Source: an uncultured Eubacterium sp. (lineage in GTDB: Bacteria; Bacillota; Clostridia; Lachnospirales; Lachnospiraceae). Taken from it: a stretch of DNA of 64,000 nt. The notes under the pieces were generated by a model. It was given only the letters and a program-made list of their open reading frames with translations, had not been told where the DNA came from and made no database searches. A program made the translations under genes and the position numbers. The stretch covers positions 58,056-122,055 of the forward strand of contig USBB01000003.1 in assembly GCA_900552795.1 (NCBI GenBank). The letters are read 5' to 3'. Below are positions 24,211 through 32,220 of the stretch, piece by piece (the first letter of the stretch is position 1; each line of letters begins with the position of its first letter).

Positions 24211-27200
24211 ATGGCAATAAATGATTTTAATTTGGGGTTGATTGGAAAACTTGACGGAACAAAAAGCAAACATCAACTCAATAACGATATTGAAGCGTTA
24301 AAAAAGCAATTAAACAATGTTGAAATTACAGCGAAGCTTGACCCTAAAGTATTGGGCAGTATTCAAATTCAATTACAAAATTTACAGTTACAACTTAATA
24401 ATGTAACTGTTTCTCAGAGTGCATTAAATGGACTTGTTTCTCAGATTAATAGCGTTTTGCAACATGAGATGCAAATATCTAGTATAAACATTGGTGGACA
24501 GACTACTAATCAAGCAAGGCAAGCAGGGCAACAGATAGGAAACATTGTTTCTGATGAAGTTAATAATGCCTTAGGTAAGGTTACTTCTAAAGAAATTGGC
24601 ATTGGGTTTACAGTAGAAAAAACTGCTTCTGATGAATTTAATAATGCTGTTGATGAAGAAATAAGAAAACTACAGCAAGCAAATAATAAATTAAACTCGG
24701 TTAGATATACGACTAACACTGAACGTCAAGAAGTAACAGATATCTTTGGAAATGTAGACTATGAACATGTCGAAAAATTAACTGGTGCTGTATTTAGATA
24801 TAATACAGAGACTGGTGAAGCCATTACAAAGACAATGAAATGGGCGCAGATTGGTATGACTGTTGATGACAAAGGAAATGATGTTCCTTTGATGGGTTGG
24901 GTTCAAGGACTTACTACATATAATAAGTCTTTAGAAGAAGCAACTGTAAAAACAGATAATTTTATTGATAAACGTAAAAAAGCTGTTTCAGATTTTGAAA
25001 TTGACTTACAGAAAATTCAATCAAGAGTTGCTGACCAAGGTGTAGGTAAACCAATTAAAGACCAAATACATATTGATGCTTTAGAGACTCAGTACAATGA
25101 AGTTAATTCAGCAATCCAAAGATTGAATACATCTACAAAAGATACTTTTACAGATACTAGAATTGAGGTAGAAAAAGCAATTGCCACTTTAGAAAATTTA
25201 GAAAGACAGTATCGTAATGCGGAAACAACTGCCACTTCTTTACGTTCTAAAGATATTGCAACTGTTAAGAGTCAGTATTCTAGTAAATTAGATGTATTAG
25301 TAGAGAAAATGCAATCATCTGGTGTTTACTCTAACGGCTTTCAAAAGGGCGCAGATAATCTTAGAAATGTATTAGGTAATGCAACAGATTCAACTGGATT
25401 GACCCAATTTTTAAATGGTCTTGATAAACTAGAGGCTGGTTACAAACGTGCAAAAGCATCTGCTGACGCATTTAATCAATCTCAAAAAGTTGGTATTAAA
25501 GTATCTGGATTAGAATCAAGTATTTCTGATTTGCAGAGAATCAGTCCTGAAATTGATAAGTTTGAAGCAGATATTAATGGTGCAAAAGTTACTGTTAAAA
25601 GTTTAGGCGAAGATTTGTCCAAGGTTTCTACTCAGAGTGATTTTAGCGTAGTTAATGAAAAATGGAAAGCATTTACCAAAGCTGCACAGTCTGCCGGTAT
25701 TGCTATTTCGGAAGTTGCTACAAAATCAGATTCTCTAACAGAAAAAGTCAATAAAATTCAACTTTCATATGATAATGGTCACGGCGATAGTAAATATAGA
25801 AACCGTATTCAATCACTCATTAATGATTTTGAAAAATACGGTCTGTCTGTTAAAGAAGCTGAAGAAAAAACTCAAAATCTTAGAGATGTTTTAAACGGGT
25901 TTAAAGTTGATGGTGACTTTCTTCCTGATGACGAATTACTTGCACAAGCAAATAAATTCGAGTCAGAATTTGAAGCTGTAAAAGTATCAGTTGATAGTGC
26001 CAAATTGTCATATGATAAGTTTTTACAACCCGTTTCTTCTGAAAAAGCATCCTCTTTAATTATAAGAATTAATGATTTTCTTTCTAAAAACAAATCTATT
26101 ACTAAAGAGGCGAAAGAAGAACTTGAGGGTTTTGTCAGATTGCTTCAAAATGGAAATGTTAATTTAGGCGATTGGAATAAGTTTGATACTCGCTTAAAAG
26201 AAATTAATATTGAAATGCGAGAAGCTGGTAGATTAGGCAAATCATTAAAACAAACTTTAATTGAAGGTGCAAAATCATTTGCGCAGTGGACAGTTTCATC
26301 TTTTTCTGTAATGGAGGTTATTCAAGGGTTCAAAAGAATTTATAATGAATCATTAAAAATAAATGACGTTATGACTGACTTAGTAATGTCAACAGACCTC
26401 ACTGCTTCTCAAATGGAATCCGTAGTAGACAAATACTCCAACTTAGGTGAAAAATTAAATGCAACCACAAGTGAAATGATTGCTTCTGGTACAGAATGGA
26501 TTAAACAAGGTCAATCTATTGCAGATACAGAGACATTAATCACAAGTGCAATGGTTCTTGACAAGGTTGGTAAGTTAGAAAACGCACAAGCAACAGAATA
26601 TCTAACCTCTACAATGAAAGGTTACAAAGTTGCAGTTGAAGATACAATGGACATTGTAGATAAACTTTCTGCCGTAGATATGGCTTCTGCTACTAATGTT
26701 GGTGGACTTGCTGAAGCTATGTCACAAGTTGCAAACAACGCAAATCTTGCTGGCGTTTCTATGGATAAGTTACTTGGTTATATTGCTGTAATTGGAGAAA
26801 CAACTGGTGAAGGAATGTCATCTGTTGGTACTGGTTTAAATGCTATCTTCTCTCGTATGGGCAATATCAAGTTGGCAAGACTTAAAGATTATCAGAATAA
26901 TGGCGAAGATTTGTCAAATGTGGAAACTGTTCTTCGTGGAGAAGAAATTCTTTTACGTGATAGTGCAAATGAATTCAGAAATTTTGGAGAAGTATTAGAT
27001 GAAGTTGCAGGAAGATGGACAAGTTTTAGTGAAGTAAGCCAAAGAGCTATTGCTAGTGCTTTTGCTGGCACACACCACATGGAGCAATTTATGGTACTCA
27101 TGGAAGGGTATGGTAAGGCTACTGAATACACTGAAAAATCCTTAAATTCTTCTGGTGAAGCGATTCAGAAATTTGAAGACTATCAAAAATCTGTTACTGC

Positions 27201-27408
27201 TCATACAGAATTGTTCAATAAATCAATTCAAGATTTGGCAAGAACTGCTGTTGATTCTGGATTGGTTAATTTCTTTATTGATTGTGGAACTGGTCTTATT
27301 AAGTTTCTCGATGGAACAGTAAGCCTTTTAACTCCATTAGGTACTCTCGCAGCAAGTATAGGTGCTTTTGCTGGATTTAAAAACGTCGGTACGGTACAAT
27401 TATATTAG
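24211..27408 (+). CDS. tape measure protein, 5' part (gene split by the 6.9-kb insert)
   Basis: The first 1060 residues of the tail tape measure, starting after AAAGGAGC. Long helical and coiled-coil stretches (about 30-680) lead into the TP901-type conserved domain (about 715-950, 'NDVMTDLVMSTDLTASQMES' and later GEGMSSVGTGLNAIFSRMGN). Near the end comes a hydrophobic segment (LTPLGTLAASIGAFAGFKNVG). The frame then runs five codons into the insert and stops at 27408. In related phages the protein continues beyond the FKNVG motif. The remaining ~1650 residues are at 34302-39248. The true exon probably ends at or near 27390. Confidence 0.88.
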   Translation: MAINDFNLGLIGKLDGTKSKHQLNNDIEALKKQLNNVEITAKLDPKVLGSIQIQLQNLQLQLNNVTVSQSALNGLVSQINSVLQHEMQISSINIGGQTTNQARQAGQQIGNIVSDEVNNALGKVTSKEIGIGFTVEKTASDEFNNAVDEEIRKLQQANNKLNSVRYTTNTERQEVTDIFGNVDYEHVEKLTGAVFRYNTETGEAITKTMKWAQIGMTVDDKGNDVPLMGWVQGLTTYNKSLEEATVKTDNFIDKRKKAVSDFEIDLQKIQSRVADQGVGKPIKDQIHIDALETQYNEVNSAIQRLNTSTKDTFTDTRIEVEKAIATLENLERQYRNAETTATSLRSKDIATVKSQYSSKLDVLVEKMQSSGVYSNGFQKGADNLRNVLGNATDSTGLTQFLNGLDKLEAGYKRAKASADAFNQSQKVGIKVSGLESSISDLQRISPEIDKFEADINGAKVTVKSLGEDLSKVSTQSDFSVVNEKWKAFTKAAQSAGIAISEVATKSDSLTEKVNKIQLSYDNGHGDSKYRNRIQSLINDFEKYGLSVKEAEEKTQNLRDVLNGFKVDGDFLPDDELLAQANKFESEFEAVKVSVDSAKLSYDKFLQPVSSEKASSLIIRINDFLSKNKSITKEAKEELEGFVRLLQNGNVNLGDWNKFDTRLKEINIEMREAGRLGKSLKQTLIEGAKSFAQWTVSSFSVMEVIQGFKRIYNESLKINDVMTDLVMSTDLTASQMESVVDKYSNLGEKLNATTSEMIASGTEWIKQGQSIADTETLITSAMVLDKVGKLENAQATEYLTSTMKGYKVAVEDTMDIVDKLSAVDMASATNVGGLAEAMSQVANNANLAGVSMDKLLGYIAVIGETTGEGMSSVGTGLNAIFSRMGNIKLARLKDYQNNGEDLSNVETVLRGEEILLRDSANEFRNFGEVLDEVAGRWTSFSEVSQRAIASAFAGTHHMEQFMVLMEGYGKATEYTEKSLNSSGEAIQKFEDYQKSVTAHTELFNKSIQDLARTAVDSGLVNFFIDCGTGLIKFLDGTVSLLTPLGTLAASIGAFAGFKNVGTVQLY

Positions 27409-27850
27409 CTTCCGTCAATCAAAATTGTTTTGATGTGCTCGACAGTATAGTTTTACTCCTTATGACAAAGGTAAGGACGGTTCTATACCTATCATGAGAT
27501 ACATGATAGTAAATAAAATACATACTCATTTGTATGTAGGTCGATATGGCGTGAATACGCAGTTTGGGAATAATACAAACTCTGGGAATCTTGTGTCTAC
27601 CATATTTCATATGGTACTAAATGAGGTCAGCAGGGAAGCCTCTCCTTATACTCATTTGTATAAGTGATGAACCCTCACAGTAATGAAATGACTACAGACG
27701 GTTAGATGAAACGCTGCCGTAAGAATATACATTCGGTGCTATGCTGAGATATGACAGTATATTATTCAGTGAGACTCTTATCTCTCACTTTCATATCGTG
27801 GAAAAGATAAGAACTTCTATTTCAGAGTGGAGTCTGAAATAGCTTTGAAC
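27394..27850 (+). ncRNA. structured 5' RNA domain of the insert
   Basis: No gene. Perfect hairpins: 27418-27434 (ATCAAAA/TTTTGAT), 27488-27510 (8 bp), 27519-27538 (7 bp, loop TCATTT), 27549-27560, 27561-27581, 27598-27616 (8 bp), 27645-27664 (7 bp, loop TCATTT), 27724-27763 (AATATAC/GTATATT closing), 27768-27789 and 27817-27842 (10 bp, loop GTGGAG). Two unpaired AAATGA segments (27619-27624, 27686-27691) match the two TCATTT loops, so paired pseudoknots are possible. The size would fit a large ornate phage RNA such as ROOL, or a divergent intron core; I cannot assign it. Confidence 0.6.
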
Positions 27851-27870
27851 ATGAATTTTATTGATTTTTT

Positions 27871-27914
27871 GAACAGATGTTCTTGTAGAAATGTGAAGTA
27901 TCTTGTCGTATGAT
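27871..27914 (+). promoter_or_regulatory. LexA-type box and promoter of the MazF-like gene
   Basis: A perfect GAACAGATGTTC (27871-27882) is followed by TTG, then TAGAAA (27886-27891), 17 nt and TATGAT (27909-27914). The block ATGTTCTTGTAGAAA recurs identically upstream of the GmrSD-like gene at 39643. Confidence 0.75.
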
Positions 27915-27969
27915 TATATCATTGGTATTTTATACCAAAATATTTTTTATATAACGAGGTAAAATAAAT

Positions 27970-28563
27970 ATGGACAAAAGAATATCGGATTTGCAATCTG
28001 AAATTGACAACGAAGTTAATTTATTAAAATCTCGTTTACTAAAAAATGTTTCTGACAAGGCTAAGTATATAAAAAGGCTAGAACAAAACCTACAATATAT
28101 TCAGTGGGTAAATAAAAAATTGAAAATTTCAATGAATAGCAGAAAATATACTGTTGCACAAAGAGAAGTTTATTATTGTGACCTTGGTATAAACATTGGA
28201 AGTGAACAAGGTGAAAATCGACCAGTTGTTATTTTGCAAAATGATTTTGGTAACAGAAGTGGTAATACAACCATTGTCGCCCCAATTACATCGCATGAAA
28301 ATTCAGTGCAGTATGATGACGACAAAAAGAAATACTATATCGACATGGTTGATATGAATGGAAATCCATATAGAAAATATTTAGATTATTACGAAGTTCC
28401 TATTGTAATTGAAGATAAATCTGGTGGTAAAATTTATGGGTTTGTTAATATAGCTCACATCAGAGAAATAGATAGAAAGAGAATTTGTAGCAGAAAAACT
28501 GCAACAATAACAAAAGACTGTTTTAAAGATATTAAAACCGCTATTTCAAAAAATTTAAGATAG
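27970..28563 (+). CDS. MazF/PemK-like endoribonuclease toxin
   Basis: 197 residues. After a helical N-terminal extension (about 1-55), the MazF/PemK core appears: 'REVYYCDLGINIGSEQGENR' and PVVILQN, then 'NTTIVAPITSHENSVQ' and 'IAHIREIDRKRI'. Members cut single-stranded RNA and are usually paired with a MazE antitoxin; no such gene is beside it. The N-terminal extension and the neighbouring small RNA (28602-28723) leave room for an unusual antitoxin. A LexA-type box lies at the promoter, so expression should rise with DNA damage. It lies inside the tape-measure insert and starts at ATG with a weak GAGGT ribosome site. Confidence 0.85.
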   Translation: MDKRISDLQSEIDNEVNLLKSRLLKNVSDKAKYIKRLEQNLQYIQWVNKKLKISMNSRKYTVAQREVYYCDLGINIGSEQGENRPVVILQNDFGNRSGNTTIVAPITSHENSVQYDDDKKKYYIDMVDMNGNPYRKYLDYYEVPIVIEDKSGGKIYGFVNIAHIREIDRKRICSRKTATITKDCFKDIKTAISKNLR

Positions 28564-28566
28564 ATA

Positions 28567-28595
28567 TTGACACATTTTATTAATAGTGGTAATAT
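28567..28595 (+). promoter_or_regulatory. sigma-A promoter of a small RNA
   Basis: TTGACA (28567-28572), 17 nt, TAATAT (28590-28595). A terminator follows ~105 nt later with no reading frame between. Confidence 0.75.
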
Positions 28596-28601
28596 AATAA
28601 T

Positions 28602-28723
28602 CAATAAAGGCGTATTTACTACGTTAGCAGGTCTACATTGCATGTAGGCTAGTTTTAAATCACATTAGCAGATTGATACTGCGTATCAATCCTAAGAAGC
28701 ACCTGTTTCGGCAGGTGTTTTTT
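28602..28723 (+). ncRNA. small RNA of two repeated hairpin units plus terminator
   Basis: The transcript contains TTAGCAG at 28624 and again at 28665 (41-nt period), each followed by a stem with a TGC loop: CTACAT/ATGTAG (28633-28647) and GATTGATAC/GTATCAATC (28671-28691). It ends at terminator CACCTG/CAGGTG (28700-28717) with six T. Two imperfect ~41-nt repeats beside a MazF-fold toxin recall type III antitoxin RNAs, though here the RNA is downstream of the toxin with its own promoter. The structure is seen; the antitoxin role is a hypothesis. Confidence 0.6.
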
Positions 28724-28736
28724 AGTGTATAAAACT

Positions 28737-28764
28737 AGGCTAGTCAGTTTGACTAGCCTTTTAT
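28737..28764. terminator. second terminator behind the small RNA
   Basis: AGGCTAGTCA / TGACTAGCCT, 10 bp with a 3-nt loop, followed by TTTTATT. Confidence 0.8.
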
Positions 28765-28793
28765 TATGTGTTTCTACTCTTCTATTTCTTTTA

Positions 28794-28880
28794 TTAACTT
28801 AAAGCATCCATTATAGACATTCCACCAAAAAACATAACAATCATGCCAATGACTGTAATAACTACAAAGAATGTAAGCAT
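28794..28880 (-). CDS. possible 28-aa membrane peptide
   Basis: A minus-strand frame of 28 codons encodes an almost wholly hydrophobic segment (MLTFFVVITVIGMIVMFFGG) and a short tail. The ribosome site is poor, so it may be a remnant. If real, a small single-pass membrane peptide. Confidence 0.25.
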   Translation of the reverse strand: MLTFFVVITVIGMIVMFFGGMSIMDALS

Positions 28881-28897
28881 ACTTTTGATAGCGTAAT

Positions 28898-29074
28898 ATG
28901 GAATACATAAAACTTATAGCCTTGAAAATTGATGACTTTTGCTCTTCTATCTTCTTTGAGGATAATTATGCCTTAAAGGATATTGAGATTGCCAAGAAGG
29001 ACAAGTCTGATTTGGAAGCACAAGGATACATATGTGTTTTGGCGAACACTAAGAGGAATATTTTGGTAAACTGA
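28898..29074 (+). CDS. 58-aa protein, paralogue of the gene at 32221
   Basis: Starts MEYIKLIALKIDDF. The protein at 32221-32400 (59 aa, MKYVKLIGIKLGDF) has the same length, the same start and a matching C-terminal segment (GYICVLAN versus GLICILAN). Two diverged copies within 3.5 kb suggest a real family and a duplication within the insert. Function unknown; the ribosome site is weak. Confidence 0.55.
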   Translation: MEYIKLIALKIDDFCSSIFFEDNYALKDIEIAKKDKSDLEAQGYICVLANTKRNILVN

Positions 29075-29116
29075 GAAATATTAAAATAAGATTAATAATT
29101 TTACATAAAATATATT

Positions 29117-29150
29117 AAAGAGCCTTGTATTTTTACAAGGCTCTTTTAAA
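29117..29150 (+). terminator. terminator
   Basis: AAAGAGCCTTGTA pairs perfectly with TACAAGGCTCTTT, followed by TAAATT. Strong stem. Confidence 0.85.
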
Positions 29151-29170
29151 TTGAATTGAGGTAATTGTCT

Positions 29171-29392
29171 ATGTATAAAAAGGGTAAAATAAATACAAAA
29201 AAATGTAGTCTTATTGAATCTTGTACAGACGCAGAAGTTATTTTAGCTGAAAACGTTCCACTAAGTAATAAGATAAAAAATGATAATATTGAACTAAATT
29301 ATAATTATTATGAAAATCTCCAAAGCATCAAAGATAAATATTTAAAATTTTTACTAGCATCTTCGTATGATTGCATTGGAAGTAAATCATAA
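29171..29392 (+). CDS. hypothetical protein, 73 aa
   Basis: Starts at ATG 29171 after GAGGTAATT. Basic N-terminus (YKKGKINTKKC), then polar and Tyr/Asn-rich helical sequence. No family recognised. The next 135 nt up to 29528 hold no gene. Confidence 0.5.
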   Translation: MYKKGKINTKKCSLIESCTDAEVILAENVPLSNKIKNDNIELNYNYYENLQSIKDKYLKFLLASSYDCIGSKS

Positions 29393-29528
29393 TATAATTT
29401 AATTATACTTGGAACACCAGTTCTGTTTATAATACATAAAATTATTTTTAGAAATAATATGATTCATTATGATTTAACTTACCACGTATAACCACAAACT
29501 ATGTATAGAAGATTAAGGAGGACGTTTT

Positions 29529-29903
29529 ATGTCAAATTATAGATATGAAGATATATTTGAAAATATTGCCAGAATCAGATCGCATTTAAACAGTTGGGAA
29601 TGGGATGATTTTCTTGGTGAACCACCGACAGGATGGGACGATATGTGTTGGCAAGAAAGATATCCTATTATAAAAAACTTGATTAGTAAAACAGAAAAAA
29701 TGACCAGTAATTATGTTGAATTAATGGATTCGTGGTATCATTTTCAACATTCATACAATCCACCTAAAACTTTTGAAGAGTGGATTAAATTTCAGTTGGA
29801 TAAAATACCAGATAAACAGTTTGTATACAAATACACTCAGCCTACTTTGGTTGAGCGTATTGTAAATAAAGTGAATAAATTGAAAGTGCAAATGCACAAA
29901 TAG
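29529..29903 (+). CDS. hypothetical protein, 124 aa
   Basis: Starts at ATG after a strong TAAGGAGGA site. Rich in Trp and aromatic residues (WEWDDFLGEPPTGWDDMCWQ) and helical in the C-terminal half. Its last 62 bases overlap the end of the convergent minus-strand gene. No family recognised; a cargo gene of the insert. Confidence 0.6.
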   Translation: MSNYRYEDIFENIARIRSHLNSWEWDDFLGEPPTGWDDMCWQERYPIIKNLISKTEKMTSNYVELMDSWYHFQHSYNPPKTFEEWIKFQLDKIPDKQFVYKYTQPTLVERIVNKVNKLKVQMHK

Positions 29904-30237
29904 AAATCAGCAATGTAATCCATGCTCTAATCTCATTGAAGAGTTCTCTTCTTGATTTTTTAGCGTGGATTTTTTTATTGCTGAAATAATTTATAATTGG
30001 CTCAAATAATTTGACAGTTATTGAATATTGTAAATTTTTGCGTCCAGTAGGAAAATTTACCTCAATTAATCTTTCTACTTCAAGTATTGATAGAATTTTA
30101 ATAAATTCTTCCTCTCCAATATCACTTATGGCAGAACAATTAAATTTATTTCTACTTACATCAATTTGCAAACCATTTCCTCTATACTGTCGCTCTATTG
30201 ATAATAAAAATTGAATTACACGTTCTTTTGTATTCAT
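29842..30237 (-). CDS. winged-helix protein with C-terminal membrane anchor
   Basis: 131 residues from ATG 30237, preceded by AAGGAGATT. Residues about 1-85 look like a small winged helix ('ERVIQFLLSIERQYRGNG', then a beta pair 'GRKNLQYSITVKLFEP'). Residues about 108-127 are a membrane segment (AWITLLISICAFALSIYSLY). A membrane-tethered DNA- or ligand-binding protein is unusual in phages; it could sense an envelope signal or act in exclusion of other phages. No named family recognised. Confidence 0.6.
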   Translation of the reverse strand: MNTKERVIQFLLSIERQYRGNGLQIDVSRNKFNCSAISDIGEEEFIKILSILEVERLIEVNFPTGRKNLQYSITVKLFEPIINYFSNKKIHAKKSRRELFNEIRAWITLLISICAFALSIYSLYLQYAQPK

Positions 30238-30269
30238 ATAAAATCTCCTTAGAAAGTAGGTGTTAAAAT

Positions 30270-30446
30270 ATGTTTCAAATAAATGAAAGTGATACTGTTG
30301 GTAAGTCAATGGATCAACAATATAAAGAAAACTATATTGCAGATATGCTTGTTAACACATTATATAGTAATGATATTAATAACAGTGAATGTTATCGCAT
30401 CATTAAGCTATTTAAAGAAAAAGTGTTAGGTAATGTGACAATTTAA
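30270..30446 (+). CDS. hypothetical protein, 58 aa
   Basis: Starts at ATG after AGTAGGTG, divergent from the membrane-anchored winged-helix gene. A single helical domain ('SECYRIIKLFKEKVLGNV'). Function unknown. The ~150 nt behind it hold no further gene. Confidence 0.5.
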   Translation: MFQINESDTVGKSMDQQYKENYIADMLVNTLYSNDINNSECYRIIKLFKEKVLGNVTI

Positions 30447-30602
30447 GTATTTACCACTTATACTTACAATTAACGCATACTCTATCAGTCTTATTTGTAA
30501 ATATACCTGTCAGTATAGACCATTTACGGTGGTATAGTTTGTATGCTGTACCAATTACTTAATGAATTTATATAACTATAAATAATAAGGAGGATTTTCA
30601 TT

Positions 30603-30755
30603 ATGAAAAACAAAATTATTTACTTAGTAAAACAGTTATTACCACTCACCTACCATTCAAAATACAGAGTCCAGAATGGCTCAAAAGAACTTGCAATCTG
30701 GACTCAGTGGTTTGGTAAGCCATTTAACATTAAACGTTATACATTGGCTGATTAG
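30603..30755 (+). CDS. hypothetical basic protein, 50 aa
   Basis: Starts at ATG after AAGGAGGATTTT. Basic and aromatic (LTYHSKYRVQNGSKEL, QWFGKPFNIKRYTLAD). Its end overlaps the end of the convergent zinc-ribbon gene by four bases. Strong ribosome site supports a real gene; function unknown. Confidence 0.6.
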   Translation: MKNKIIYLVKQLLPLTYHSKYRVQNGSKELAIWTQWFGKPFNIKRYTLAD

Positions 30756-30883
30756 TGGAAGTCACTGCCTCCACATTTAGGGCATGGTGGCATTGTATCA
30801 GAATCATCATCTAATACTACTACCTGTCCACAATCATCACAAGTGTATTCGCCCTTGCCTGGCTTTTCTCCTGTTCTTGGCAT
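30752..30883 (-). CDS. zinc-ribbon protein, 43 aa
   Basis: MPRTGEKPGKGEYTCDDCGQ, followed by an acidic stretch and PPCPKCGGSDFH: two CxxC pairs forming one zinc ribbon. Small proteins of this exact build (PGKG, CxxCG, DDD, PPCPKCG) are widespread in Firmicutes. The ribosome site AAGGAGGGGT is strong. Function unknown. Confidence 0.8.
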   Translation of the reverse strand: MPRTGEKPGKGEYTCDDCGQVVVLDDDSDTMPPCPKCGGSDFH

Positions 30884-31000
30884 AGTATGTAACCCCTCCT
30901 TCCAATCGAGATAGTTACATTATATACCATTATTTAACAGTTTTCTATGGGAACGTGTGTTTATCAAACCTAATTGGTATTGGTCGAAAGACTTCTTCAA

Positions 31001-31030
31001 AAGAGGGTATACTTCTACCCTCTTATAAAA
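31001..31030 (+). terminator. terminator
   Basis: AAGAGGGTA / TACCCTCTT, 9 bp, with an AT-rich tail. It isolates the following RHH/antirepressor unit. Confidence 0.7.
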
Positions 31031-31044
31031 ATTTAAAAATATGC

Positions 31045-31096
31045 TTGACTTTTTGCCTATCATAAAGTATGATTATCTTGTACTTATTGATAGGCA
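31045..31096 (+). promoter_or_regulatory. promoter with operator-like inverted repeat for the RHH gene
   Basis: TTGACT (31045-31050), 17 nt, TATGAT (31068-31073). TGCCTATCA (31054-31062) in the spacer and TGATAGGCA (31088-31096) after the -10 are perfect inverted repeats flanking the start of transcription. This placement suits autorepression by the ribbon-helix-helix protein encoded directly downstream. Confidence 0.75.
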
Positions 31097-31111
31097 GAAA
31101 GTAGGTGTTAT

Positions 31112-31294
31112 ATGTCTAAGAAGATGGGACGACCTCTTTCTGATAATCCAAGAAACCACAAATTATTCATTAGGCTTACTGATGAAGAAAATGAGGACTT
31201 GGAAAAATGTTGCGAGATAACAGAAAAGTCTAAGGCTGAATTAGTCCGTGATGGATTAAAACTCGTGACAGATAAAATATTAGAAAGAGAATAA
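31112..31294 (+). CDS. ribbon-helix-helix transcriptional regulator
   Basis: 60 residues. A basic start (MSKKMGRPLSDNPRNHK), a beta strand (LFIRLTDEE) and two helices (EDLEKCCEITEKSKAELV, then RDGLKLV) make a CopG/Arc-type fold that binds DNA as a dimer of strands. It has its own promoter with an inverted-repeat operator and stands before a Bro-N antirepressor, so the pair could form a small switch inside the insert. An antitoxin role is also possible but no toxin follows. Confidence 0.75.
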   Translation: MSKKMGRPLSDNPRNHKLFIRLTDEENEDLEKCCEITEKSKAELVRDGLKLVTDKILERE

Positions 31295-31412
31295 AGAATG
31301 AGAACCGCCCTCTCCTACCAAGATTGAAGCGATTCTCATACATAGTCTGTTTCCAGACATATTTCATTCTACTTCATATCAGAACAAAAATCAAGATATG
31401 GAGGAATGTTTT

Positions 31413-32219
31413 ATGGATTTAAAGAAATTCATGAGATTTGAAGATTCAGATGTGGAAATCATTATGATTGATGGAATTGCACATTTTGAATTAATCTCAA
31501 CAGGTATGGCTCTTGGTTATACTAAAACAGCGAAAGGAAGATTATATCCAAGAGAAGAAAGAATCGAACAATTATTGAAAAATGCTGAGATTTCAACAGT
31601 TGTCCACGATGGACAACGCTATCTTACAAAGGATATGTTATATGAGTTTATGATGGAAGCTCATACTGCAAAGTGTAAGGAGTTTAAGCATTGGCTAAAA
31701 TCAGAGGTATTACCACAAATTGAAGAAACAGGAGGATATATTCAAACTGACCGTGAAGCAGAATTTGTAGATAAATACTTTCCTTCTTTCACAGAGGAAA
31801 CCAAGTTATCAATGGTTCAGGATTTACGCAAACAGAATGAAGAATATAAAAGACAGATTGCAGAATTAGAGCCACAAGCACAAGCATATTCAGACTTGAT
31901 GACTGCACAAGGTTATTTACAGTTTATTGATGTTGCTGCTTTAGTGGAAATCGGACGTAATACTCTCTTTCAGTTTTTGAGAAGATGTAAGGTTCTTACA
32001 AAACAGAGCAATTATAATGTCCCTTATGGTAGATTTGCGAAGAACGGCATGTTCAAAGTAGTTACTTCTCGTTCCGAAAACGGTCATATTTCAAGTGTGA
32101 CTATGGTAAGTCCTAAAGGATTAAATTACATATACAAACTTATGAAGAAAAAAGATGTGTTAGATGAGTTTAATACTACTGCTCTACTCAAAAAGATTCA
32201 AGAGTTGGAGGTAGCCTAA
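31413..32219 (+). CDS. phage antirepressor, Bro-N plus KilAC
   Basis: 268 residues from ATG 31413, chosen for its GGAGG site. The N-terminal ~105 residues carry the Bro-N pattern, including YLTKDMLYEFMMEAHTAKCK and 'FKHWLKSEVLPQIEETGGY'. A short coiled coil follows (about 125-150), then a KilAC domain to residue ~265. It shares the C-terminal domain type with the antirepressor at 821 but has a different head. A hairpin in the leader (31298-31339) may regulate it. A second antirepressor in a tape-measure insert is unexpected. Confidence 0.85.
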   Translation: MDLKKFMRFEDSDVEIIMIDGIAHFELISTGMALGYTKTAKGRLYPREERIEQLLKNAEISTVVHDGQRYLTKDMLYEFMMEAHTAKCKEFKHWLKSEVLPQIEETGGYIQTDREAEFVDKYFPSFTEETKLSMVQDLRKQNEEYKRQIAELEPQAQAYSDLMTAQGYLQFIDVAALVEIGRNTLFQFLRRCKVLTKQSNYNVPYGRFAKNGMFKVVTSRSENGHISSVTMVSPKGLNYIYKLMKKKDVLDEFNTTALLKKIQELEVA

Positions 32220-32220
32220 A

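Noticed and set aside
27409..27850. Canonical group I intron core in the insert's 5' domain
   Set aside because: GAGATATGACAG and GACTACAGACGG look like S and R elements, but the P7 strands do not pair with each other and no P3/P4 set could be assembled by eye. Left as unassigned structured RNA.
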